A stretch of DNA of 64,000 bases, from positions 48,379 through 112,378 of the forward strand of contig JNDT01001850.1 in assembly GCA_000697055.1 (NCBI GenBank), read 5' to 3'. Each line of letters opens with the position of its first letter. Within the stretch, counting starts at the first letter, position 1. The notes below the pieces were generated by a model, which searched no databases, was not told where the DNA came from, and saw nothing but the letters and a program-made list of their open reading frames with translations. The translations under genes and the position numbers were made by a program. Shown in pieces: positions 48,414 to 60,094 of this stretch. Source of the DNA: Saksenaea vasiformis B4078. Its lineage: Eukaryota; Mucoromycota; Mucoromycetes; Mucorales; Saksenaeaceae.

Positions 48414-49127
48414 TTAGCGTCGTCGAATGGTTCTCGAAAAGGCAAAACTACTGATGATAAATACAATGGCATCCAGTGCCCCCATATCACGCAGCGCACG
48501 TCGTCCCCATCGAACACCAGAACCCATCGCATGCGCCCAGGCCTGGCCGACGGAAGCCATCATGAGGACTAGCAGAGCAGATCGTTCGGTTGACAACCGC
48601 CGTTCTTTCAATGCCATGCCAGTAAGCACCGCAAACGCTAAATGCATCATTCCTACTGCGCGGAAAGCATCCCTCACAAGTAAATGCTGCTGCCCCGCTG
48701 TCCACACAGAAAGAGGATGTTGTATAGAGCGAGAAAGCATTCGGAGAGGTCTTCGAAGCAGCGTTCGAGCACTCCATAAGTGATGAACGAGGTTGATGAT
48801 AAGTGCAAGATTGTTGTTCTTGAATGCAAACCGTACGGTTGCAATGAGGAAATATTTGAGATGACCCCATAACAACGCTCGTTTAGACGGTGCTTGTTCA
48901 GTAGGCTTTTGATCTGTAGTAGTAGTAGTAGTAGTCGTCGTGGTCGTCGTCATGGCGGCCGTACTGTTACGCTGTGACTCTAATAACGGATTCATATGTC
49001 TTGCATGGGCGTGATGGTCGGGTAAGACAAGCATATGGGGCGGTGGTGTTGGTGGTGGAGATGCCATGTCAACTGTTGCATCACCACCCTCGTTATAATT
49101 ATTATTATTTGATTGCTTACGGTGCAT
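48414..49127 (-). CDS. Unknown multi-spanning membrane protein
   Basis: Single exon of 237 aa from ATG 49125-49127; the open frame upstream has no ATG. The first ~80 aa are low complexity: an Asn run, a PPPTPPP patch, a His-rich stretch and a run of about 12 Thr from an ACT-type microsatellite. The remainder has several hydrophobic helices, including YFLIATVRFAFKNNNLALII, MMHLAFAVLTGMALKE and RSALLVLMMASVGQAWAHAM, ending ALDAIVFIISSFAFSRTIRR. I do not recognise the family; it does not fit PEX11 or Erg28. The clear alternation of helices and Arg-rich loops supports a real membrane protein. Confidence 0.6.
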   Translation of the reverse strand: MHRKQSNNNNYNEGGDATVDMASPPPTPPPHMLVLPDHHAHARHMNPLLESQRNSTAAMTTTTTTTTTTTTDQKPTEQAPSKRALLWGHLKYFLIATVRFAFKNNNLALIINLVHHLWSARTLLRRPLRMLSRSIQHPLSVWTAGQQHLLVRDAFRAVGMMHLAFAVLTGMALKERRLSTERSALLVLMMASVGQAWAHAMGSGVRWGRRALRDMGALDAIVFIISSFAFSRTIRRR

Positions 49128-49420
49128 CCCAAAAAAAAATATGGCCCAAAAAAAGTTACGAAGCAAAATTCAAAAATCTGGGGTACTTTCATGTGAAAAC
49201 GAGAACAATGCACAGTCGCACGAGCTTGGCTATGTACTATAAGACCAATTTTTTTTGGGTTGTATTTTACTTAGCCTTGGTACTATGAGGCATACAGCAA
49301 GCAAGCTTTATGCCAGAGATGAAAGTCATGCATGAAAGTTGTTGAAGAGAGAAAGAGTATGGATGTAAGAGGGGGAGAAAAGAAAGGCTAAGGAACTAAA
49401 CTAGTAGAATTTTTTTTTGT
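49128..49420. other. Intergenic, promoter side of the membrane protein
   Basis: AT-rich, with ATTATTATT at 49100-49110 and A-rich runs. No gene supported. Confidence 0.4.
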
Positions 49421-49424
49421 GTTT

Positions 49425-49503
<79 letters not shown>
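49421..49503. repeat. (GT)n dinucleotide microsatellite
   Basis: About 35-40 GT units, slightly imperfect at the left end (GTGTTTGTGCGTGTGCGTG), then uninterrupted. It lies 20 bp beyond the stop codon of the Sel1 protein gene at 49522 and is probably in its 3' UTR. Confidence 0.95.
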
Positions 49504-49505
<2 letters not shown>

Positions 49506-49521
49506 TTGTGTTGACAAATTA

Positions 49522-51544
49522 TTAGGCGGCCGGCGCACTGCATCCGCTGATGAAGCCGGAACATATCAAATCGTCTTCGTTCAGCATGGAGGATTGAGAT
49601 GATCCGGACGGTAATAAGCATACTCGGACAAGTAATCGTCGCAGCCGTTCATGTGAGTCGCGGCAACCAGCTAGACAAGCAACTTTTTTTTTAGTATCCA
49701 AATTTTCCGGAGAGGAGGAGGATGTTTTTTTCCTTACCCATGGCAGCACGTTCGAACCAAACGACAGCTTCTTGCAAGTCTATTTCACAGCCCAGTCCTT
49801 TTTCATAACAATTTGCTAGATGGTACTGTGCTGCTACGTGATCACGTTCTGCTGCTTTTTTAAACAGTTCAAATGCTGCCTGGAGGTCCTGGTTGACACC
49901 TAGACCTGACTGAAGATGCATCGCAAATTTATCGAGTGCTCGTGCGTGATTTTGAGCGGCTGCTTTACGGTACCAGAACACAGCCTTGACGTTGTCCTGC
50001 TTCACCCCAATACCGTTGGCGTAGCAGAAGCCAAGATTGCATTGTGCCCAGGGATTGCTTTGACGTGCTGATTTGTGGTACCAGTAAACTGCTCGGGAGG
50101 GATCTTTTTCTACGCCCAGTCCTTCTTCATAGCAGAAGCCTAGTGAATTTTGTGCAAGCGCATTGCCTTGTTCAGCTGATCTTCTGAACCACCGGACGGC
50201 TTCGTGTTCATTTTTAGGCACGCCGATGCCATTTCGATAGCAATAGCCGAGTGACAGCTGTGCAGGCGCATGGTTCTCTTCTGCGCTTAGGAAATACCAG
50301 AAAACGGCTTCATGTTCGTTGACATCGATTCCAATTCCGTTCTGGTAACAGTAGCCCAGCGAATGGTAAGCGAAGATGTTGCCGCGTTCAGCCGATCGTT
50401 TGTACCATTTGACTGCTTCGCTTTCGTTTCGTTCAACGCCGATGCCATTCTGATAGCAGAACCCAAGGTTATGTTGAGCTCTTGCATGTCCTTGAAGAGC
50501 AGCTTTTCGGTACCAGGTCGCACCCAGTGCGTCGTTCTTGGACACGCCAATCCCATTTTGGTAACAATACCCCAAGTTGCACTCAGCCCAGGGGTAACCT
50601 TGTTCGGCTGATCGCTGATACCACATAGCGGCTAGCTCAAAGTTCTGCTCAATGCCAATACCATCTTCGTAACAGTATCCCAGGGAATTTTGGGCAAAGG
50701 CATTGCCTTGTTCTGCTGAACGGGTATACCATCGGACGGCCTCCTTTACGTCTTTTTCAACTCCGATGCCGTCTTCATAGCAATAGCCGACGTTGTAGAT
50801 CGCAACGGTTTCTCCTTGTTCAGCGGCAAGACGGTACCATTTCATTGCTTCCACTTCATCTTTTTCTACGCCGAAGCCTTCACCATAGCAGTAGCCGAGA
50901 ATTCCCTGTCCACGCGCGTTTCCTTGTTCAGCGCTTGCTTTGTACCACCGAAAGGCAGCTTCTTTGTTTTTCGGCATACCGACACCGTCGTGGTAACAGA
51001 CACCTAGCGTATACTGTGCAGCTGGATCGTTGTGAATGGTTGCCGCTTCGACTACCCAACTGACGGCATCTGGGCAATGACGTACTTTTTCAGCCCATTC
51101 CTCCGCTTCGACTCGATCAATCTTGACATTAGGTCGACCATATTTACGTAAGAAGGCCAAACGAGCCATGCTAAACCCGTCATGTAATTTAGCACCATGA
51201 AGGTAGTGTTTTTCTGACTGTACAAAGTCAGTATCAGCCCCCAAACCAAATTCATAGCAAAAGCCAAGAACACCTTCGGCTTCGGGTAGTCCAAGAGCAG
51301 CGGCTTTTCGTAAATAGGTAGTAGCAAGACGTGGACACTTTTGATGACCTTGTTTTCCAAACAGATGGTGATTAGCTAGTTTAAATAATTGGCGGGCGGA
51401 AGGGTTGTGATGTGTTGCAGGGATGTCTATATAAGTTGATATGGTTGAAAGTTGCGGACTCGATTGTCGTCGTTGGTTTAACTTTGACAGGACAAGCCGT
51501 GAACGCTGTAAGATGTGTGAAAATGGTAATGATGAATTTGTCAT
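49522..51544 (-). CDS. Sel1-like repeat protein
   Basis: Exons 51544-49738 and 49682-49522 sum to 1968 nt, or 655 aa. After a ~70-aa Ser/Gln-rich N-terminus come about 14 regular 36-aa Sel1 repeats of the form A..WYRKSAEQGNA.AQ..LGYCYE.GIGVEKDE.EAV. These form an alpha-solenoid scaffold used in ER-associated degradation (Sel1/Hrd3) and chitin-synthase activation (Skt5/Chs4); neither a membrane anchor nor a signal peptide is visible, so Hrd3 is unlikely. A 55-nt intron precedes a short Cys-containing tail ending SGCSAPAA. The ATG at 51542-51544 is the first in frame. Its repeats carry the LGYCY core rather than the LGDMY core of the fusion pair, so it is a distant relative and not a third copy. 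Confidence 0.88.
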
Positions 51545-53360
51545 GAAGGATTGGCGTGGGGCTGGGAGGAGGGAAGGAAGGAACAAGAAGAAGAGGAAAA
51601 ATTATATATATAAAAAAAAGTCGTGTCACAAGGGGTTAAGTGATCGATATTATTTTTCCCACTTTAAATCAGACAGTCTGCCTTTTAAATGATGATTGTG
51701 AAACATCCAGGCACCTCTTCTCCCCCATCGTCCTTTCCTCTTTCTTGCCCGATCTTGCCGTTCAAGGAGACCTTTTTGGTGAAATATGAAATAGGATATC
51801 AAAGAAGCTTCTGGTTAGATAAACGATTAGCTATTTAGTTTACAACGGTGCTGAATGCGCCATTTGCTTCTTATTTGTTTTAGAATCAACAACGGAGCAT
51901 CCCGAATCTATCAACTTAATATATAACTGTTTATGATAAAACTCTCTACGCCGTCTTGCAGTTTGTCTTTTTTTCTTTTTCACTTACCCCGCAGCATCAA
52001 CAGAAAACAAAAAAAGGAACTCCGAATCAAAGTTAATCAACTCTTTCTACGACACATAACCAATAAATCACCTTGATTAAAATTGAATTAGAGATGGATG
52101 GTTTGCAGCATATGTCGTGAGTGAGTATGCAGCTGACTCTGGACTTGCATCATTGCATTCACTTCCAATGGATTATCTCGCTAACCATTAGCCAGTAAAA
52201 GAATCCTTCTATGGCTTACGAGTACCTTCACCTGAAGCGGGAAATGTGTACCCAAAAGAAGTATAACTTTTTTTTGGATCTACAAAAAATTCATTGCATG
52301 GTTTTCTCTCATTTTATTGTCACCTGTTCTTGGTTTCGTCGGAGACTCGACTGTAAGCTTATGATTTGGAATGGAACCCAAGCCTTGAACAAAAACCAGG
52401 AGCCAAGGACATAGAGCCTGTTTGTATATTATGCAGCAAAGTGATGCATACAATCGTTTCAAAGAAAAATGCTTAAAGCATTTTGATAGTAGCTTTGCTC
52501 TTGCAGGAAAACGAATCGCCGCCTAAACGTGATTTCTTTACGCCCACTCACATCTGGGACCTATGGCTATTTAAATTCAATTTTGTTTGAAGCATGTGAG
52601 TACAATTTCTTTGAGGATCACTTAAAGATAGCCAGGGTGAATCAATCGTTCTTTTGTGATAAGTTTCAGGGTCTCTTTTATTTTACCCCATTTCTTAGAA
52701 TTCTTCAAAATAAACTTAGCAACGGTGTGGTCCCTTGACACACACTCTCCTGCTTTTTGTTTCATCCATTCTGACGGCACTTTTTGCATCTCATTGTCCG
52801 AATTTCTATCATATAAATAGCTATAATGCAAAGTATTTCAAAGAGATCCGTAAGAAACGCTTCTCCAAGAAAATGACATTGGAGGATCATTGTACTCTAT
52901 TCATAGTGAAGTTTAATTTTACCTGGATTTGAGGCTAAAAATAACATGAGAATGGACAGAATACTGAAAAAGAAGCACTTCAGATCTGTAGAGTGGCATG
53001 GGGACATGAGAGTTGTACGAAGTCTGTACATTATACGGGTCGTTAAGATAGCATTGTTATGTGATAAGCATCATAGTACTTATGCTATGGGAAAAAAGAA
53101 AAAAAAAAGGTACTCGAAAATGTAACAAAATGGGGGGATTTTTGGACTTTTTTCCCATAATAATCATATCCTTAATGCTCGATTCCTGTAACAACTGAAA
53201 CATTTTGTCGCTGAAATTGTCTACTTCTCCTTTTTTTGAAAATCCGCAAAAAGAGCTAATTTTTTTTCCCTTTTGAACTGGCGAAAAAGGGTTCGCTTTG
53301 ACACACACGCACGCACGCACGCGTCTATTTGTATAAGCGATCAATCTCACACGTGGTCAG
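51545..53360. other. Divergent intergenic region, no recognisable gene
   Basis: About 1.8 kb between the Sel1 gene (-) and the DUF4504-like gene (+). Contains ATATATATAA near 51602 and an ACGC repeat at 53304-53322. Frames such as 52211-52414, 52529-52738 and 53057-53350 (-) lack domains. Confidence 0.5.
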
Positions 53361-54327
53361 ATGGAAATCCATATCAAAGAAAGTCTTAGGACGTGTTTAA
53401 AACATCTCAAACTGTCAGCTGCAACTGTTGACACTCTCACAACTGGTAAAAAACTAATCTCGATAACTACCGTTTTTACTTACAAAAACTTTAGCTGTTA
53501 CTGCAGTTGCACTAGGGTTAAGGTAAGTTTAACTTCCGCGACACTATTGTCAACTGATCTTCAATGATCAGAGCATCGCATCTCATTGATGTTGCTCATC
53601 TTACTCCAGAAATCTCACAAGACTTACTAAACAAGCTACGAAACGTAACCGAAACAACGACTCTATTTATTATTGTTCTTAACTTGCTATTTTCAGTACC
53701 CGCAATGCCGAGACCTGATGGTTCTTCAGTTCAAGGACCGCTATACATTTATGTGCCATCGACCGCGGCTAGAACAGCATGTCAATGAGACATTACACAA
53801 AGGTCCTATTTTCATCGATATTCAGGAAACCAGACCCTTCGAGGTAAATCAAAAACAGTGAACCTAATGTGTTGGATAACAAAGAGATTTAGCGTGATCG
53901 CCCAAAACATTTGATTGATTGGCTGGAAAATCATCTTGTTCCGTTTTTATCATCACAACGATCTTTTTTTTCTTGTCCGATCGTCCCCACGTTCATGATC
54001 GCATTGACAGGTTGGGCCCTGGAATACCCGATTGTCTACACATCGCACTCCGACAATGACGATCCAGAAACGGAATGGGATGAATGGGAGCCAAGGACAA
54101 ACTGTCTTGGTGGTCAACCGTTGACTGTGATACGTATTCTTCTTCACGGTTTGACTAAATCTAGCTATACGCTACTAAGCTTTAGTTATCCGAGTGAACT
54201 GGTAATGGACGATATGCAAAGTCCATTGCAGAGAAAAATACAACAACGGATAACAGAAGCATCCCTTTCAAATGTACACGTTGAAGTTACAAAAGAGAAT
54301 GTCATGTTAGATCGACTTGCTTTGTAG
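53361..54327 (+). CDS. Uncharacterised protein, possibly DUF4504/UPF0739 (C1orf74-like)
   Basis: Exons 53361-53445, 53495-53522, 53572-53644, 53697-53843 and 53893-54327 sum to 768 nt, or 255 aa. It begins MEIHIKESLRTCLKHLKL and carries VTAVALGLR, KDRYTFMCHRPRLEQHV, then PTFMIALTGWALEYPIVYT, a Gly-Trp-Leu-x-Tyr-Pro-type motif I associate with the UPF0739 family of unknown function. The C-terminus is a predicted beta/alpha segment (TVIRILLHG, TLLSFSYPSELV). No signal peptide. The family name is from memory and moderate in confidence; the exon structure is well supported because all phases close. Exon 2 is only 28 nt. Confidence 0.7.
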
Positions 54328-54408
54328 ACTATGTTCTTTTTTTATAGTAGATGCAGAAATGACAAGTAGATAACACAGAAAAAGAAAGAAAGAAGATGTG
54401 TAGACACA

Positions 54409-54558
54409 CTATGCAGTATGGTATTTACGCGGCCGATGTCGTTTTGGGCAGTTCCAAGCAATATGTCCGGTCAGACCACAGAAAGAACAAGCGGTATCAA
54501 TGGAGTCGTTAAGGAAACAGTGATTCATCATTTCTTGCATATATCTTAAATCAAAGAT
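54409..54558 (-). CDS. Possible small CCHC zinc-knuckle protein or 3' exon
   Basis: Minus-strand frame of about 50 codons ending at TAG 54409-54411. It holds one clear zinc knuckle, CSFCGLTGHIAWNC (C-x2-C-x4-H-x4-C), followed by a basic KRHRPRK tail. An ATG lies at 54538-54540, but the frame extends upstream to a possible acceptor at about 54560, so this could be the last exon of a gene whose earlier exons I could not define. It is not part of the GGPP synthase, whose stop is upstream. Confidence 0.35.
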   Translation of the reverse strand: MFDLRYMQEMMNHCFLNDSIDTACSFCGLTGHIAWNCPKRHRPRKYHTA

Positions 54559-54788
54559 GGCGTCTTGACCCCATAGGATTTACGTGAAAAAGAAACAACT
54601 CTTTTTATATCTTGAAAAAACTCTCTCACGGTTGCCAATCCGACACTTTCCAGACAAGGCGATGCGACGAGAAACTTTATTTTTGTTTTTTTTTTTCATT
54701 TGCCCTTTTTCAATTTTTACCAGCACACACTGCTCTATTTGATCATGCATGTACCCCAGAAATGACAAGGTTGAACCTATTCTCTTTT

Positions 54789-54789
<1 letters not shown>

Positions 54790-54820
<31 letters not shown>

Positions 54821-54861
54821 GTTGTTGTTGTTGTTGACGGTGATGATGATGATGATGACGG
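54790..54861. repeat. Compound trinucleotide microsatellite
   Basis: (ATT)n, then (GTT)n, then (GAT)n in succession, about 10, 5 and 6 units, in the 3' region of the GGPP synthase gene. Confidence 0.9.
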
Positions 54862-54919
54862 TTATCCTAGTGACCACGTGAAGTGTTATACTTTTTCTTT
54901 CTTTTTGTTCTTTCTTTAT

Positions 54920-56326
54920 TCATTCTTTCACACTAAGTAAATCCATAATTCTTTCAAGCTTTGCATTGCCACCGAGTTCCTTGATTTCTAAACGAGCCTG
55001 TTGTTCCATGTTGGCCAGAAATGATCGACAGTATGCAAATGTCTGTGTCTTTTCCAAAAGCTGCAATGCAAAGTGCTTCAGCTCAATTGAATTACTCCGT
55101 TGTCTCAGAATATTAAGCAATTGACGATTGGTGGGGTCGGTACGGATGGAATGGATGATGGGAAACGAAAATTTACCCTCCGTCAGATCTTCGCAGAAGC
55201 CTTTGTTGTCGGCGTACTACAACATTTGCTATCAGTTTCTTGTACTACCATGTTATACAATTTTTTTCCATTACATTCTTTGACTGAAGATTCATGTAGT
55301 CATCACGAACTTGAAAATGAATACCGATCTTGCTCACCAGTCCAGTATAATCTCTAAATTAATCATGACGTTAGAAAAACGAAAAAATGGGATGTCTGTT
55401 GACAGCAGCCACATCATGCTTACGTTTCGGATTTGCTGGCTGCTTGCATCAACTTGACCGCCAACCGTAACAAACCTCCCGTCTCTGGATAAACAGTGTT
55501 ATACATCTAACACACATGTTGCGTAACCATTAGGGAACTTACTGTTGTCCACCATTTCCAAAAACTCCTCCTCCGTCGGGCAGGTCAAGGTGTCTCTCCA
55601 AAAAAGTTCCATGCCTATATATGGAAAGGCCTGTCATCAGAATGGTAATTTAAGGAGACGAGTTATGCGTTACCTTGGCCACGATGAAGGTTAATCAGTT
55701 CCTCTATAGAAAGAAAACCCGTCACCAAACTCGTATTAAAGTTAAGTTTTAGGTTTTACCTGTGTAAATAGTCACCATGTTTGGATCGTTTAGCTTTGTG
55801 ATTTGGTCCAAAGCAAGGAAGTATACATAATTGGCACAGTTGATGGTCTGTGGCACGCCATACAGGTGGTGTGCCGCCGGAACACCCCGACGTAAGACCG
55901 ACCCATCCTCAACATCATCGATCCTAACCCACATTTTTTTTTGTGTTAAAAACACCGCCCTTAATATCCTACCGTAAATCAACAAAACAAAAAACGCTTA
56001 CAGTAAACTGGCGCTATGAAGCATCTCAACGACGCGAGTGATGACTTCCAATGCCTCTTCTGGTACTTGCAGCCAAGCATTGAATGCATCTATCATTTTG
56101 CTACGGATGTCTTTTCCGGGATGTGATAATAGGTACTGAAACGGTTCAAGGAGGATCTAAAAACCACAGAGCTGTTTCGTAATGCATTCCTTGTGTTTCT
56201 GGTTTCCCTTACATCTTCTTTGTCTTTCTTGGCTGCTGGTGAATGCAGTCCAACATTTAATCGGCCATAGACCTTCGCGGCGGCGGCAGCACCTGCTGTA
56301 GAAGCTTGGATTTGTGTAGTCAACAT
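54920..56326 (-). CDS. Geranylgeranyl diphosphate synthase
   Basis: Trans-prenyltransferase that condenses farnesyl and isopentenyl diphosphate to the C20 diphosphate used for protein prenylation, carotenoids and other terpenoids. Six or seven short exons on the minus strand. First exon 56326 to about 56212, with an Ala-rich N-terminus ([15 protein letters not shown]). Next [19 protein letters not shown], then the first aspartate-rich motif [61 protein letters not shown], and the second motif [20 protein letters not shown] followed by [16 protein letters not shown]. The stop is at 54920. The compact [10 protein letters not shown] and [12 protein letters not shown] forms are typical of fungal GGPP synthases (BTS1; carG in Mucor) rather than FPP synthases. 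Confidence 0.94.
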
Positions 56327-57043
56327 AGGGAGGAAGAAAATGTGTGTTGTGAGAGGGGTTTGTGAATGTGAAAGAAGAAAAGAAAAGAAAGGGAATGCTA
56401 ACGTTGCAAGCTCCCTTTTTATCGGTGCTTCTTATTTTCCAATACGGAGTCTTGGGGGTCTATGCGGGTACGACTCTGCGCTGTCTAAACTGCGCGAGCG
56501 GTTGATAACGGCAAACGTGCATATTTTCATTATCTCATGGGGCGTCTAGAACGGATTTGAGAACATCCCGTCACCTTCCAGTCGTGTGTTTTAACTGAGC
56601 CATGCATCTCCCTTTATGTCACCAGACCTGTTACTTTTATTAGGTCTGCCCGAATCGGTCGTTGCGTTGAGGCGAAGGAGAAGGAAGCGACCTTATTTGG
56701 TCCTTCCTCTGTCACTCTCTCTCTCTCCCCCCCCCCCCCCCCCCCCCCTTAACGCATAAAGCCCTCCTCCTCCTACTATTGGTGTTCAGGCCATCAACGA
56801 GATGCCCGTACCATTGACCAGGCCAACCCTTTCTCTCTCTCTCTCTCTCTCTGTCTCCCCTTCCTCCTTCCATTCCCCTTTCCTCCTTCCCCCTAAGAAC
56901 AGTGGCGTCATGATGGGATTTTCGCTCAGACATAACAACAGCAGACGCGCATTCCATCATGCACATACAATGCATTCCAACTTTTTGGAACATATTTTTC
57001 TTTTTCAATCAGATCAATATGGGAACGTGACAACTCTTTTTTT
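56327..57043. other. Intergenic with low-complexity tracts
   Basis: Upstream of GGPP synthase. Contains (CT)n and a C run of about 21 at 56712-56748, another (CT)n at 56831-56852, and T-rich DNA near 57038. The Gly- and Arg-rich antisense frame across the tracts (56712-57008) is an artefact of low complexity. Confidence 0.6.
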
Positions 57044-57405
<362 letters not shown>

Positions 57406-60094
57406 CCTATTACTTGATGAAGGAGAGTTCAAAATTTTTTTGTGCGGTGTGATGTTTGACTCCCTCCCAATTCGCAGTCCCATAGGAAACACACACACTG
57501 CCACACCGACTATGCATCGCCTTGATCCACGCATCCGTTTGTAAACCGTGTACTGCCCATGGATCACCATGTGGCATCCTTGATCACCGCTAAAGTCACT
57601 TCAAACAACATCATCAACCATGCGATCACATCCTGATGTAGATCGTCAACTCAGCGGGATAGCAGTTGCTCATACCCTAGACTTTTACACCTGCGTCGTA
57701 CTGACGTTCTATCTATCGTGATGAAAGAAAGAACTGTGATACCTTGGCAAAAGAATGCTCTATTATTTTGTATAAGGACTTGCTACATCCTCTCTCTCTG
57801 ATCCATCTCTCTTCTATCAATGAAATACCGACCCTTTCGTTCCTCTAACCTAGACACGCAGGCAGGAACTACAGTCAACACAAACATTGCTTCTCCTTCC
57901 ATCTGCTTACCGGAGGTAGATTTAAACGGTGGTATTTAGACGTTCTTGTCCTACATCTTACATTTAAATAATATGATACGTGACACCTTGGCTCAAAAAG
58001 AAAATTTAAAAAGAGAAATAGAGCTCATTCACCTTAAAATTTTTTCTTTGCTAGCGCGCTATGCGCCGTGTCTATATATCGGGCAACACGGTGATTACGT
58101 TGGTGTCGCCTCTACTTAATAAATGAGTTAGCAGCTACCTCTCCAAGATCACCATTTCCAGGTCGCCCACGAGAGACCGGAGTTTCAAAGGCGGAGACAA
58201 CGGCCCAACTTCCCTTCGCACGGCCATCCTTCCATGAAGATGGTTGAGGAAGGCAAATTGAACCGAGAACGTCACACAAAACACGATCAAAAGCATTACC
58301 AAGCTTATTTAAGTTACCTTACTAAAGTGACAGCGTATCTTGATATACAGAAGAATAAGCCAGAAGCCTCCCGTCTGACATCGAAGCTTGCACTGTTATC
58401 TGTTCTTCTTCTACCTCGTGCCTAATGATCGGTACCATTTAAATGAGATCCGGTCATACCTGGATTCGATCAACTATCCGAATTTTTTTTTTTTTTTTTT
58501 TTTTTTGCGTACCTGCATGTCACTTGTCCCCCAGACTAGCAAGAGGTGCCACCATTTTCGGAAAAACGTTCATGTTATCAGATGGTAACCCAGGTTGCGT
58601 TCCAGTCGATGTCATGACCAGATCTACCAAGAATGAGATGACCAAATTGCGTCTTTATCGTTCTTGCGTCGTCAATGGTATTTTCAATTGCTTCCATGGC
58701 GGGTATATGTGATCGAAGTATTTCTATAGGTCCTGATGAAGTCGCACAAAGTATCTTGTTAGACTTTAAGAGCTTCGAAATTCTGCATCGAGTCACTCGT
58801 CGATTGCTTCACAAAGTAAGGGTCCTCATCAACACAGCACGTGTACAATCTCCATTTTCTTTTTTCGCCACTTTCGAGAGGGATCTCCAATATAGTCTGC
58901 GTTGATGATCCAGTCACGTCAGTGCTGTACGGATCATGAGTTATACCAAACCCCCAATCATCTGGTAATAGCAACAAAATCACTGGAAAGCCTCTCTAAG
59001 GATGCTGGCTTCCAGAATTCGTACGTAAGCTGTAAAAATATTCTATGTAGGCTCCTTCCGTGGTTATCCATGTACGGGAACTTGGGCATTTCCAAAACAA
59101 ACAGCTCCGTGTAAAGCATCGCGTCATCGTACATTCATTTTAGTATAGCAGTAGATTGTAAACAGGAGGGGGGAAAAGAGGGGGAAAGGACGCGGTGACC
59201 AGGGTTAACTTGCGGTATGTAAAAATAGATCTCATCCTGACGAGTATTAAAAACATACCATCTGTTTCCGACAGCACCGTGGAAGGTACTCTACTCAACG
59301 CTGCACATGTAGCTGAATCGCATGAGGTAACAGCATCGCCCATAACTTTTGAAAGAGGGACATAAAGACCGGTCTAACCGCGGCCCACCTTTCATTCGTG
59401 TACATTGTTGATCCTGAAGAATCGACAAGAGCAACGCGAAGCGGACCCGAACTCTAAATCCGGAGAAACGGTACCCATGAAACATCTGTGTCGGTAGATT
59501 TGTCAAATGCAACACTAGCTATCTATCGAGATGCTCAGAAAAAGAAGGCATGCGCTAAACCCATGATAGGATGTATCATGATATCGTGAATTTAATGTTG
59601 TTGACATGGTGCGTTTAAGAAACAAGATTCTTTCCCGTAAGGGTTTAGCTTTTGAACTCTCTCCTTGATTTCTACAAGTTGTTAATCCTTAACTGTCTCC
59701 TAAAGTTGGCCAACGTCAGATGAGAGAAGCAGATCAGTTCTAGATTTTCGGATAACTTCGATTCGGATCGCTGTCTTCCGTTTCAGTGCATGCTGCTACT
59801 GTCAAATGCAAACCTATCCTGCATTGTCTATCCTTTTTTTTTCTTTTCTATTTTTTTTGGGGGTGGTCGTTCGTCCACGGTTGATTCCGTTATTTTTCCT
59901 TTGAACGAACACCACAGCTACAGACCCAAAAAAAAAAATGTAGACGAAGAGCATGGGTGTTGTAGTATGCGCAAAGGCTTGATGTTTACCATGTATATAC
60001 ATTAGTTAGTTAACGACAAATAAACAGCAATCTCTAGAGTCGCGTTTGTACATACAAACAAGAGACTTTTTCTTTTTGTTCATTGATCTGTCTA
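57406..60094. other. Long region without a supported gene
   Basis: About 2.7 kb between TMA7 and AVL9. Plus-strand pieces at 58234-58425 (KLNRERHTKHDQKHYQAYL), 58500-58712 and 58675-58905 look weakly coding and may be a decayed gene, but frames change and a T run of about 24 (58482-58505) interrupts them. The frames at 59291-59515 and 59790-60005 are unsupported. Confidence 0.45.

Noticed and set aside
49388..49621. Open frames across the GT microsatellite (His-Thr and Cys-Val repeats)
   Set aside because: Low-complexity artefacts of the dinucleotide repeat; the real coding end of the Sel1 gene is at 49522.
49522..51544. Sel1 protein as a third copy of the tandem fusion family
   Set aside because: Its repeats have a different consensus (LGYCYE.GIGV), a different intron pattern and no MACPF-like domain.
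56712..57008. Arg/Glu-rich 98-codon minus-strand frame
   Set aside because: Created by CT and C homopolymer tracts in intergenic DNA; no conserved motif.
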